Shown one piece after another: positions 1 to 6,997 of a stretch of 39,402 nucleotides of DNA. The position numbers were made by a program, and so were the translations under genes. The notes under the pieces were generated by a model. The model saw only the letters and a list, made by a program, of their open reading frames with translations, searched no databases and was not told where the DNA came from. Source of the DNA: an uncultured Lachnospiraceae bacterium (lineage in GTDB: Bacteria; Bacillota_A; Clostridia; Lachnospirales; Lachnospiraceae); NCBI GenBank assembly GCA_947175285.1, contig CAMWMM010000004.1, positions 1 through 39,402 on the forward strand. Reading direction: 5' to 3'. Numbering within the stretch: position 1 is the stretch's first letter; every line of letters starts with the position of its first letter.

Positions 1-5
1 TTCTC

Positions 6-1400
6 CTAATTCATATAAATTTTTCCGCCACTAATATTGATATCATTATTAATTTCTACTTTAGCTGCTCCCTGCTGCATCAATATAGCAGTTTCAGCAG
101 CCATGTTTACCCCGGCATTTTGGCTTTTTATCTGAATATTTCCGTCAGCTTGAACTATGATATCTTTATTGCTGTTTACTTTTACACCATCTTTATCAGA
201 TAATTCCAATGATATTCCATTATTGTTCCTAAAAATAATGGAATCCGGTGTAAACAATATTTCCTTATTTTGCGGATTCTTCCATGATTTCTCATCAGGA
301 TTGCTTCTTCCGCCTGCCGTACCAAGATGAATGCTGCTCGCTATATAGGCATGTCCTTCGACGCAATCGGGTATTACGAGCCTGACCATATCCCCTACTT
401 CCGGCATACAATACCACCCTGCACCATCAGGTGTCGAATATACCGTTGCATAATCGAACCAACGGCTCCCGCTTTCTGCCTTATTTTCATCTTCCTCGAT
501 TTGCACCTTTACTACTGTTTTTTCCACTGCTGTCACTCTTGCGTTTAACGAAGCCCCTATCAGACTATTATTATAAGTTGGCAGTAACCGGGCACTCTCT
601 TTTGTAATCAAATGATACTCGTGATATAACTCTTGTCCTTTTAGCCAACTATTGATTTTAGCAACAATAAGCTTTACCCCTTCAAATTGTACGGTTTCTC
701 CGAGGCCATAAATCTCCCTGCTGTCTACAACATAATTTACCAAATCTGTTAATTTCAGATTTGCAAATCCCGCTGCCTTCTTTTTTTCATATTCTTCATA
801 GTTCTGCTCCATCCGATAGCTGTCTGCCTCCAGTTGTTCTGCCATGGACGATTCCCTATAGCCAAAACATATCTTCTTTTCTGCGGTATCGTCTGTTGGA
901 ATAAGCACTGTTCCGGCATAAGATGCCAGTCTTTTTATAAACTGCCAGTCACTTTCCTGATACTGTAACAGAAAACGTTCTGTTGCCTTATTATTATCCT
1001 CTGATATATAACAACTTCCTCCTTCAGCATTCAGACAGGTATTTATCACCTGCGAATATTGAAATCCGGAATTCTGGAAAGAACGGGTGTGTTTCTTTAT
1101 ATCCAGTAAAAAACTCCCTGTTTTTACTTCGATTGTAAGAATATAAACCTGTCCTTCTTTCTTGATCCATAGTCCAGTCAGTATTCCGCTAAAGAAATGT
1201 TTCATTTCCTCGTTTTCAGATACGGCATATACATCTACCCATGTTTCCTGCGATGCCATATTCATATATGTACGATTGTTTTCCTGTTCAATAATTCCTG
1301 TAATTCTTATCACACCATGTTGATTTAGTTCCTTTGTACATTCTAATTTCAAAAAACTCACAAACGAAAAAGGCTTGACTTCTAATTTCACTGCTCTCAT
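6..1400 (-). CDS. VgrG/late-control-D-like spike protein of a contractile-injection or polymorphic-toxin cassette
   Basis: This 464-residue protein resembles the VgrG/Pvc8 family, the trimeric spike that tips contractile injection devices. Roughly residues 1-270 look like the late-control-D (gp27-like) region. An OB-fold segment around 280-355 contains GWYCMPEVGDMVRL followed by an E-x-x-AY stretch typical of Firmicute VgrG proteins. The last 90 residues are a run of short beta repeats with alternating I/V, as in the spike needle. I start it at the ATG at 1400 (MRAVKLEVKP), because GGAGGG lies 9 nt upstream; a longer frame to 1460 overlaps the upstream gene by 58 nt and lacks that signal. The stop codon sits inside TAGGAGAA, so a further gene probably starts just beyond the left edge. 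No tube, sheath or baseplate gene is in the window, so its partners are unknown. I see no C-terminal toxin domain. Confidence 0.85.
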   Translation of the reverse strand: MRAVKLEVKPFSFVSFLKLECTKELNQHGVIRITGIIEQENNRTYMNMASQETWVDVYAVSENEEMKHFFSGILTGLWIKKEGQVYILTIEVKTGSFLLDIKKHTRSFQNSGFQYSQVINTCLNAEGGSCYISEDNNKATERFLLQYQESDWQFIKRLASYAGTVLIPTDDTAEKKICFGYRESSMAEQLEADSYRMEQNYEEYEKKKAAGFANLKLTDLVNYVVDSREIYGLGETVQFEGVKLIVAKINSWLKGQELYHEYHLITKESARLLPTYNNSLIGASLNARVTAVEKTVVKVQIEEDENKAESGSRWFDYATVYSTPDGAGWYCMPEVGDMVRLVIPDCVEGHAYIASSIHLGTAGGRSNPDEKSWKNPQNKEILFTPDSIIFRNNNGISLELSDKDGVKVNSNKDIIVQADGNIQIKSQNAGVNMAAETAILMQQGAAKVEINNDINISGGKIYMN

Positions 1401-1402
1401 CT

Positions 1403-1978
1403 TTAAATTCCCTCCAATTCCATAATAGAATTCCACATCATTAAAACTGCTTTTTTCCAATCAGGATAATCTTTATATGGACAATTAAAACTTCCCTGCA
1501 CAATTCTTTTTCCAATGGGTACAGTCAGTATCATATTGTAAAGGCTGCTATCCATAGCATGACTTCGGAAAGAAAACCAGCATCCCTTCACTTCTGACAG
1601 ATTTTCACATGGATATAACAAATAATTCGGATTGTCTCTATGTATTACCGACCTGATTCGTTCTGTTAATTCCTCTATATCGTCGCACTGCACTGATTCC
1701 GGAAATTCTGTAAATCCGATATTTATCCCAAGGTCTGCTGTGGTTAAGATTACCTGCGGTCTAAATTCTGACGGATATTTGATTCTTGCGTATTCTATCG
1801 GCATCTGCTTCCATGAATCCGGAAGCATAATAGAAAATGCCTCAAATAATTCACACCTTTCAAAATGAACAATCTTTCCGTCCAAATACATTCCCTTTTC
1901 TAATGTCGTGTAAGTTTCTTTTTTCTTTTGTTCCCGCTTTTTTAAAATCTCATCATCCAAATATGTCACATCGGACAT
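1403..1978 (-). CDS. DcrB/DUF1795-like protein, possible Eag-type effector chaperone
   Basis: This 191-residue soluble protein has no signal peptide. After a charged N-terminus (about 30 residues, rich in Lys/Glu) it shows the PsbP/DcrB-like pattern: a 'LPDSWKQMP' strand-turn, 'VILTTADLGINIGF', a 'CWFSFRS' strand and a final helix with 'W..AVLMMWNSI'. In Gram-negative type VI systems, proteins of this fold (EagR/EagT6, DUF1795) sit beside vgrG and chaperone effector transmembrane helices. Here the gene ends 2 nt before the VgrG-like ATG, and its last codons contain that gene's ribosome binding site, so the two are translationally coupled. I start at the ATG at 1978 because AGGAG lies 9 nt upstream; a GTG at 2002 and an ATG at 1984 are alternatives. 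The family call rests on reading the pattern by eye, not on a profile search. Confidence 0.6.
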   Translation of the reverse strand: MSDVTYLDDEILKKREQKKKETYTTLEKGMYLDGKIVHFERCELFEAFSIMLPDSWKQMPIEYARIKYPSEFRPQVILTTADLGINIGFTEFPESVQCDDIEELTERIRSVIHRDNPNYLLYPCENLSEVKGCWFSFRSHAMDSSLYNMILTVPIGKRIVQGSFNCPYKDYPDWKKAVLMMWNSIMELEGI

Positions 1979-2018
1979 TTCCATCGTCTCCTTTACCTGC
2001 ACTTTCTAATAGTATTTC

Positions 2019-2531
2019 TTAAATCATCTGTATTTCCCGTAATCCAATCCCAACTGCCTGTCTTCTTAGAATACTTTCTATCAAATCCATGCGCATAATA
2101 ACATGTGAATTATGACCGTCTGTTATCTCTACGACTGCTTTTTCTTCTACACTTTTCTTATCTACTGCAAAATATGGTTTTCCGCCTTTATCAACATCTT
2201 TTCTAATGGTATATGGAACTGTATCAAGATACGGGATATGGTAAGCCATACTTTGTCTATGTTCCTTGTCCAGCAAGATAATTCTTACAAAATAAACAAA
2301 GGAATCATATTTGCGTATCACATTCCTGACAGTTTCACTAACCATAAAACATGGTGATGTCAGAACATCCGTAAATACCATTTGCATATTGCTTTCAACC
2401 GGAAACAGTAAATGATTGCCTATTTGATATGGACTTTTCTTACTTAATGTTTTTTTATCAATTATGCCATACCATCCGACAGGCACGGGCGCTATGTACT
2501 GCTCATTCACTTCTACTAAGAAATATTTCAT
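2019..2531 (-). CDS. Imm11/DUF1629-like protein beside the VgrG cassette
   Basis: This 170-residue cytoplasmic protein is not confidently recognised. Its layout resembles the Imm11 (DUF1629) family of polymorphic-toxin immunity-type proteins: an N-terminal beta region, a middle 'SPCFMVSETVRNVIRKY' helix followed by 'VYFVRIILLDKEHR', then 'YHIPYLDTV' and a C-terminal 'VIMRMDLIESILRRQAVG' segment that would be the terminal 'receptive residue/G' helix of that family. The ATG at 2531 is preceded by GGGAG at good spacing. It lies 40 nt upstream of the DcrB-like gene and 18 nt downstream of the 179-residue gene, so it is inside the same operon. It could be an immunity protein, or a structural or adaptor protein used with the spike. 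Function is inferred from family shape and position only. Confidence 0.5.
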   Translation of the reverse strand: MKYFLVEVNEQYIAPVPVGWYGIIDKKTLSKKSPYQIGNHLLFPVESNMQMVFTDVLTSPCFMVSETVRNVIRKYDSFVYFVRIILLDKEHRQSMAYHIPYLDTVPYTIRKDVDKGGKPYFAVDKKSVEEKAVVEITDGHNSHVIMRMDLIESILRRQAVGIGLREIQMI

Positions 2532-2549
2532 ATCTCTTTTTCTCCCTTG

Positions 2550-3089
2550 TTATATACTGCCAATTATTTTTACCTCTTCCATATAACCGCCATAGTACAC
2601 ATTAACCCCTTTGCTTTTCTGCATTTTCTCTACTGCCATTTGCATTATACTTTCTAATGCTATATAAATCCGCTCCATGTACCATCTGTGGATTTCCTCT
2701 TTTTCTCCGGCAAAAACACGGATAAAATTTTGATGCAGTTCCTCATCCATTTCATAAAAATCTTCTTCTATTCCACTAAAAGCACTTTTCATACTGAAAT
2801 AAGTGCAGTCAGGTTCTTCTTCCACAAATGGCTCTCCCTCATAGCAGGCAATATAAAATTCATGACTGTTCAAAATATAGCTGCTCCGCAGAAAAGACAT
2901 GACCAGACTGCCATCCTTCTTATCCGATACTAATTTTTTTAATGCAATTTCCAAATCACATCGTATACTATCTGCATTACTAGCCAGTAATTTCCCCAGT
3001 TTTTCAAGACGGCTATCGATAAGAAAATCTGCCTTTTCTCCTATAATTTCTTTCATTTGAGCAATTCGTTCCATTTCATAATGCTTCAT
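2550..3089 (-). CDS. Uncharacterised helical protein upstream of the VgrG cassette
   Basis: I do not recognise this 179-residue protein. It has no signal peptide or membrane segment. The sequence is mostly amphipathic helix: an N-terminal helix 'MERIAQMKEIIGEKADFLI', a central 'SFLRSSYILNSHEFYIACYEG' segment, an acidic stretch (about residues 88-97) and a C-terminal helix 'YIALESIMQMAVEKMQ' before a short Gly/Tyr-rich end. GGGAGG stands 8 nt before the ATG. It sits 18 nt before the Imm11-like gene and 54 nt after the last membrane-anchored paralogue, so it should be co-transcribed with the spike cassette. A small adaptor, chaperone or cassette-specific structural protein would fit its position, but nothing in the sequence decides this. 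Confidence 0.7.
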   Translation of the reverse strand: MKHYEMERIAQMKEIIGEKADFLIDSRLEKLGKLLASNADSIRCDLEIALKKLVSDKKDGSLVMSFLRSSYILNSHEFYIACYEGEPFVEEEPDCTYFSMKSAFSGIEEDFYEMDEELHQNFIRVFAGEKEEIHRWYMERIYIALESIMQMAVEKMQKSKGVNVYYGGYMEEVKIIGSI

Positions 3090-3143
3090 CTGTTATGCCT
3101 CCCGTCAACATCTTATCCCAATTTTTTTAAAGATTTCTATTCA

Positions 3144-3818
3144 TTATTCCTCCACTACCCGTTCCAGTTTCCATAATCCATACATATCTATATAAAGAGT
3201 ATCTTTATCGTCAGGATTAACATAGATATACGATGCTGCAAAAGTGGTGCGAGCTAACACAGAAGGCTGTGAAGCACCATATCCTAAATCATACCTTACA
3301 TGTACCAGTTCGCATTCTTCCGGAAATCGGGAATGCTGTCCCTGTGCCAGATAACTGAGCATAAGATTGTCTTCATCAACATGCCTGTCCACATGATAGA
3401 CCGGCAGATTAACTTCCCGGCTTCCTCCATATCTAATATAAAAAAAGATATCATCACAGTTTGAAAAAGTATGCTGGTCATATCCCTTTATCATGACAAA
3501 ATCCTTATCATAGACAAAAATGAGGTCTTTCATTTCTTTTATCCCCTGGCTGCTGATATTCTCATCATACTTTATATCAATTATTCTTTCCGAAATTTTC
3601 CATTGCCCTAATACGTGTTCCCATATAAACTCCGCATCCTCTTCATCCAGATCTGATCCAATATATTTATTTATGGATCTTACATTATTCATCTCCATGA
3701 AAAGCAGTATCTCATTCTTTTTTCCCACAAACCCGGTTGTCCGGCAGCCTGAGTACCCCACCGCAAACATAAGGCAAAAGAGTCCCAAAACACCGACAGC
3801 TTTTAATCCCTTTTTCAT
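3144..3818 (-). CDS. Membrane-anchored 'FSERI/GLW' paralogue, copy 4 (type I)
   Basis: This 224-residue protein has an N-terminal hydrophobic helix ('AVGVLGLFCLMFAVGYSG') and an extracytoplasmic domain. It is one of four tandem paralogues that share, in order: an acidic 'EEDAEF' motif, 'EHVLGQW..SERI', 'YDQHTFS..DDIFFY', 'YGG...LPVYHVD', 'ECELVHVRYDLGY', and a C-terminal 'YVNPDDKDTLYIDMYGLWKLERV'-like end. It groups with the copy at 4583 (same 'YDKDFV.I.GYDQ.TFS' and 'H.DR HVDE'-type text) rather than with its direct neighbour. I start at the ATG at 3818, where GGAGGGG lies about 9 nt upstream; an in-frame ATG at 3842 overlaps the previous stop. Function is unknown; a small lipocalin-like beta barrel is one structural guess. 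Confidence 0.8.
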   Translation of the reverse strand: MKKGLKAVGVLGLFCLMFAVGYSGCRTTGFVGKKNEILLFMEMNNVRSINKYIGSDLDEEDAEFIWEHVLGQWKISERIIDIKYDENISSQGIKEMKDLIFVYDKDFVMIKGYDQHTFSNCDDIFFYIRYGGSREVNLPVYHVDRHVDEDNLMLSYLAQGQHSRFPEECELVHVRYDLGYGASQPSVLARTTFAASYIYVNPDDKDTLYIDMYGLWKLERVVEE

Positions 3819-3838
3819 ATTCCATGCCCCCTCCGCCT

Positions 3839-4546
3839 TCATCCTATCTCAGACTTTCCACCTGAACCATATGTATCCATCTGCCTTTCCAGTTTCCATA
3901 ACCCGCCAAAATTCAAGTATAATACTTCCGTATTATCAGGGTCTACATAAAAATCGTCTGCATAATAATAGATATCCACAGAAGGATAGTTCTCTTCGTC
4001 ATATCCCAGGTCATAATACACATGTACCAGTTCACACTCTTCTGGAAACGGAGCATAATACACTCCTTCATCCGCATAAATATCCCGCAGGCAGATCCGT
4101 TCCTCATCCACATTACTATCTATATGATAAACGGGATCTCTCACCGGCATCTCCCCGCCATATGCCGCAAATAAATAAATATCCTCCGGTTCAGAGAAAG
4201 TGCTCCGGCGGTACCCTGAGCATTGCACAACGTCGTTATGAAATACAATCCGCACGTTCTGTAATTCTTTCACAGCCTGTTCGCTGAATCCTTCTTCCAA
4301 TGCAATGACTCTTTCTGAAAAACTCCATTCTCCCACCACATGTTCCTCTAAAAACTCTCTCTCATCTTCCGTCAGTTCCTCGTACCAGGGCAGGCGTGGA
4401 TTCCCTCTGTCCTGAATATACTGCTCAGCAGGCGGTATCTCCCCTTGTTTTTCCTGAAAATTAATCCTGCATGCATACCAGAAGCCAATGATAAACATGG
4501 CGCATGATACAGCTATGATACCGCTTATTTTTCCTGCTTTTTTCAT
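3839..4546 (-). CDS. Membrane-anchored 'FSERI/GLW' paralogue, copy 3 (type II)
   Basis: This 235-residue protein has one N-terminal transmembrane helix ('ISGIIAVSCAMFIIGFWYA') and an extracellular domain shared with its three neighbours: 'LTEDEREFLEEHVVGEWSFS', 'GYRRSTFSEPEDIYLFAAYG', 'DPVYHID', 'FPEECELVHVYYDLGYDEE' and 'YVDPDNTEVLYLNFGGLWKL'. The 'IYLFAAYGG' form marks it as type II with the copy at 5282. It carries a C-terminal extension (about 15 residues, Gly/Ser-rich) after the GLW motif that the others lack. The ATG at 4546 is chosen because AGGAG lies 9 nt before it and because 'MKK' matches the paralogue starts; ATGs at 4552 and 4567 are alternatives. Its stop at 3839 lies 20 nt before the next chosen start. 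Confidence 0.8.
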   Translation of the reverse strand: MKKAGKISGIIAVSCAMFIIGFWYACRINFQEKQGEIPPAEQYIQDRGNPRLPWYEELTEDEREFLEEHVVGEWSFSERVIALEEGFSEQAVKELQNVRIVFHNDVVQCSGYRRSTFSEPEDIYLFAAYGGEMPVRDPVYHIDSNVDEERICLRDIYADEGVYYAPFPEECELVHVYYDLGYDEENYPSVDIYYYADDFYVDPDNTEVLYLNFGGLWKLERQMDTYGSGGKSEIG

Positions 4547-4582
4547 AATCATTTTCTCCTGACTCATAATCTCATCATTTTT

Positions 4583-5260
4583 TCACACTTGTACCCGCTT
4601 CAATTCCCACAGACCGCAGAAACTTAAATAAATCGTATCCGTATCATAAGGATTAACATAAATCAAGCCTGCGGCATAACCATAAGGGCATATGACAGAA
4701 GGATAAGATTCTTCATCATAACCCAGTGTATAAAACACAGATACCAGTTCGCATTTTAACGGAAAAGCGACTCCTTCTATCTGAAAACCATCGTTACTGA
4801 TAGGAATACTATTTTCGTTTACATGCCTTCTGACATGATAAACAGGGAAATTTACCGCATTGTTTCCACCACACTGATTATAAAAATAGATATCCTTCGC
4901 TTCAGAAAAAGTGGCTTGATCATATCCGTCTATCCTGACAAAATCCTTATCATAAGTGACGGTAAGTGTTTTCATTTCTTCCACTCCCTGTTCGCTGATG
5001 TTCTCTCCGCTAACCGGCATAATTCTTTCGGAAAATCTCCATTGCCCCAATACATGCTCCTGTAAGAATTCGGCATCCTCCTCTGTCAAATCTTTTCCAT
5101 AGTTTTTTTCATCACAGTTTCTTGCATTGTTTAGTTCCGTAAACCGCTGTATTTCTCTCTTTTTTTCTAAAACGCCTATTTTCCCAAAACAAAAATATCC
5201 TATCATAAACATACTGCCTAAGCACAAAAAGACGCTGCACAACTTCCCTATTTTCTTCAT
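4583..5260 (-). CDS. Membrane-anchored 'FSERI/GLW' paralogue, copy 2 (type I)
   Basis: This 225-residue protein has an N-terminal transmembrane helix ('LCSVFLCLGSMFMIGYFCFG') followed by the shared domain: 'LTEEDAEFLQEHVLGQWRFS', 'YDKDFVRIDGYDQATFSEA', 'NFPVYHVRRHVNEN', 'CELVSVFYTLGYDEESYPSV' and the end motif 'LSFCGLWELKRV'. It is closest by eye to the copy at 3144, not to the adjacent copies, which supports duplication of a two-gene block. The ATG at 5260 has GGGAG upstream; a TTG two codons earlier is possible but unnecessary. It starts 21 nt after the stop of copy 1 and is in the same operon. Function unknown. Confidence 0.8.
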   Translation of the reverse strand: MKKIGKLCSVFLCLGSMFMIGYFCFGKIGVLEKKREIQRFTELNNARNCDEKNYGKDLTEEDAEFLQEHVLGQWRFSERIMPVSGENISEQGVEEMKTLTVTYDKDFVRIDGYDQATFSEAKDIYFYNQCGGNNAVNFPVYHVRRHVNENSIPISNDGFQIEGVAFPLKCELVSVFYTLGYDEESYPSVICPYGYAAGLIYVNPYDTDTIYLSFCGLWELKRVQV

Positions 5261-5281
5261 TGTCAATCTCCCACGATAACC

Positions 5282-5923
5282 TTACTTTTCCACACGCTTC
5301 AATTCCCATAATCCGCATAAATCCAGATAAAGAACATCCGTATCTTCCGGATTGACGTAAATATCACCTGCGTAACAAACATCAACAGAAGCACTCTCCT
5401 GCTCATCGTATCCCAGATCATAATACACATGCACCAGTTCACATTCTTCATCAGCTTCTATATGATAAACAGGATATTGCACCGATGCCATTCCGCCATA
5501 TGCCGCAAATAAGTACATATCCTCTTTTGTAGAAAATGTGCTTTCCGTATATCCCAAACTTTCCGTATAGAACCTGGTATATGTCATAAAAATATTATCT
5601 TTTATCGCTTCTATTCCCTGTTCACTGAAATTAACCTCACTCTCATCCCCTTCTTCCAGCGCAGACATTCTTTTGGAAAAATACCATTTTCCAAATACAT
5701 GTTCCTTTAAAAAATCTTGTTCTTCTTCCGTCAGATCATATTTCCATGCCTTAGACATATAGCCTTGAAACCAGATTTCATCATGTTCCTTCACACGCTC
5801 TTCCGTAAACAGAACTTCTTTCTGCCTATCCAGATAATCCCTGTGGCCTGCATACAGATAGCCGGATACAAACATGATGCATAACCCAATAACGAATAAA
5901 CTGATTTTCAACCTTTTTTTCAT
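5282..5923 (-). CDS. Membrane-anchored 'FSERI/GLW' paralogue, copy 1 (type II, internally shortened)
   Basis: This 213-residue protein is the first of the four tandem paralogues in transcription order. It has an N-terminal transmembrane helix ('ISLFVIGLCIMFVSGYLYAG'), then 'LTEEEQDFLKEHVFGKWYFS', 'TFSTKEDMYLFAAYGG', 'YPVYHIE', 'ECELVHVYYDLGYDEQ' and 'VNPEDTDVLYLDLCGLWELK'. Compared with copy 3 it lacks roughly 25 residues between the 'PVYHI' and 'EECELV' motifs, an in-frame deletion or an insertion in the others. The preceding gene stops at 5926, overlapping the ATG at 5929 as ATGA. I prefer the ATG at 5923 because AAAGGA is then 9 nt away and the protein starts MKK like its relatives. Function unknown. 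Confidence 0.8.
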   Translation of the reverse strand: MKKRLKISLFVIGLCIMFVSGYLYAGHRDYLDRQKEVLFTEERVKEHDEIWFQGYMSKAWKYDLTEEEQDFLKEHVFGKWYFSKRMSALEEGDESEVNFSEQGIEAIKDNIFMTYTRFYTESLGYTESTFSTKEDMYLFAAYGGMASVQYPVYHIEADEECELVHVYYDLGYDEQESASVDVCYAGDIYVNPEDTDVLYLDLCGLWELKRVEK

Positions 5924-5925
5924 CC

Positions 5926-6927
5926 TCATTCATCCTTTGAAACAACTTCTTTTAAAGCTTCTATTTCATTATCATCATAAAATGTGTAGTCACCATTATA
6001 ATAAATATTAATCTCCATTAATCTTCTTCTATATCTCCCTCCTTGATTCTCATAGTATCCTTTCTCTTTTCCTTTCTCCACAATATCCAGTGCTTCTGCT
6101 TTTGTACATTCTCCATTTGATTTTATTAAATGGTAATCTAAATTTTCAGAATTGGTATAATTACCTCCATTGTAGAGACCACATGTTAATGCATTTAATT
6201 CATCTACAGAATAATTAATTAGTTGTTTTTCTTTTTCAATTTTTTTCTGATATCTTTTGAATATTTCATCGTATATATATTGATAAATATCTTCTTCATC
6301 TTGATAGCAAAGTTCTAACAGTCTTTCCATATCCGGGTTATTCGGATATATATTACATATACTCCGTCCGTCATAGATAATTGAGTATCCAACAACATTC
6401 TCTGATATTGTCTCAACATTATCAACAGTATATTTTAATGTAACTGCGATAATATTCGCTGCTTTGCTTATATCGTTTTCATCTTTTATCTCAAACTTAT
6501 ATTTCATTATCCCTAATTCTTCAGCCACTTGATACTGTTCCAGATTAAACGTTTCCCCATATACTCGTTGAAGTTCCTTTTGCCAATACCAATCCCGAAC
6601 CCCGCTTTCATCTCCAATGAAAAAAGGATAAAAACCATCTTCTGAACTATCATAGAGATGTACATAATACTCATAAAACTCCGTTCCCGCATCATCAACA
6701 TACGGTATCTTCCAAACACGATAGCCGTTCTTTCCATAATACGCAACAGGCTCCCTCGTTCGCTTGAACTCTCTACCATATGTTTTTTCAAGAAATTTAC
6801 TGCACTCTTTTACCGGACGGATATTATATGCGGTAAAAGACAGATTTCTGAGAAATAATATCCCTATAAATAACCACGAAAATATCAATAAAAATAGACA
6901 CAACGAAATTTTCAAAGCATTTTTCAT
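5926..6927 (-). CDS. Membrane-anchored extracytoplasmic protein of unknown function
   Basis: This 333-residue protein starts with a single hydrophobic helix ('ISLCLFLLIFSWLFIGILFL') without a lipobox and continues as a charged extracytoplasmic domain. Visible pieces are 'FLEKTYGREFKRTREPVAYY' near residue 45, a Tyr-rich beta region to about 200, a long charged helix around 215-240 ('DEEDIYQYIYDEIFKRYQKK') and a C-terminal Tyr/Asn-rich part. I recognise no family. GGAGG lies 9 nt before the ATG. The 70-bp gap upstream (6928-6997) holds no clear hairpin or promoter, and its stop overlaps the next gene, so it belongs to the operon starting at 9914. It lacks the GLW domain of the four genes after it. 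Confidence 0.75.
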   Translation of the reverse strand: MKNALKISLCLFLLIFSWLFIGILFLRNLSFTAYNIRPVKECSKFLEKTYGREFKRTREPVAYYGKNGYRVWKIPYVDDAGTEFYEYYVHLYDSSEDGFYPFFIGDESGVRDWYWQKELQRVYGETFNLEQYQVAEELGIMKYKFEIKDENDISKAANIIAVTLKYTVDNVETISENVVGYSIIYDGRSICNIYPNNPDMERLLELCYQDEEDIYQYIYDEIFKRYQKKIEKEKQLINYSVDELNALTCGLYNGGNYTNSENLDYHLIKSNGECTKAEALDIVEKGKEKGYYENQGGRYRRRLMEINIYYNGDYTFYDDNEIEALKEVVSKDE

Positions 6928-6997
6928 TTTTGCTTTCCTCCCTGTGCTAGTAATGGCATTAGTACTACTCTTCTAAAAAGAATATATCATACTTGCC

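Noticed and set aside
6..1400. Prophage tail module
   Set aside because: No tail tube, sheath, tape-measure, capsid, terminase, integrase or lysis gene is present; neighbours are membrane-anchored surface proteins.
3520..4287. Long open frame on the plus strand (255 codons)
   Set aside because: It runs antisense through two paralogues with clear protein conservation and has low-complexity His/Pro/Ser-rich text and no ribosome binding site.
6928..6997. Possible terminator or promoter in the gap before the 333-residue membrane protein
   Set aside because: Only a weak imperfect palindrome around AGTACTAATG is visible, with no T-run and no paired -35/-10.
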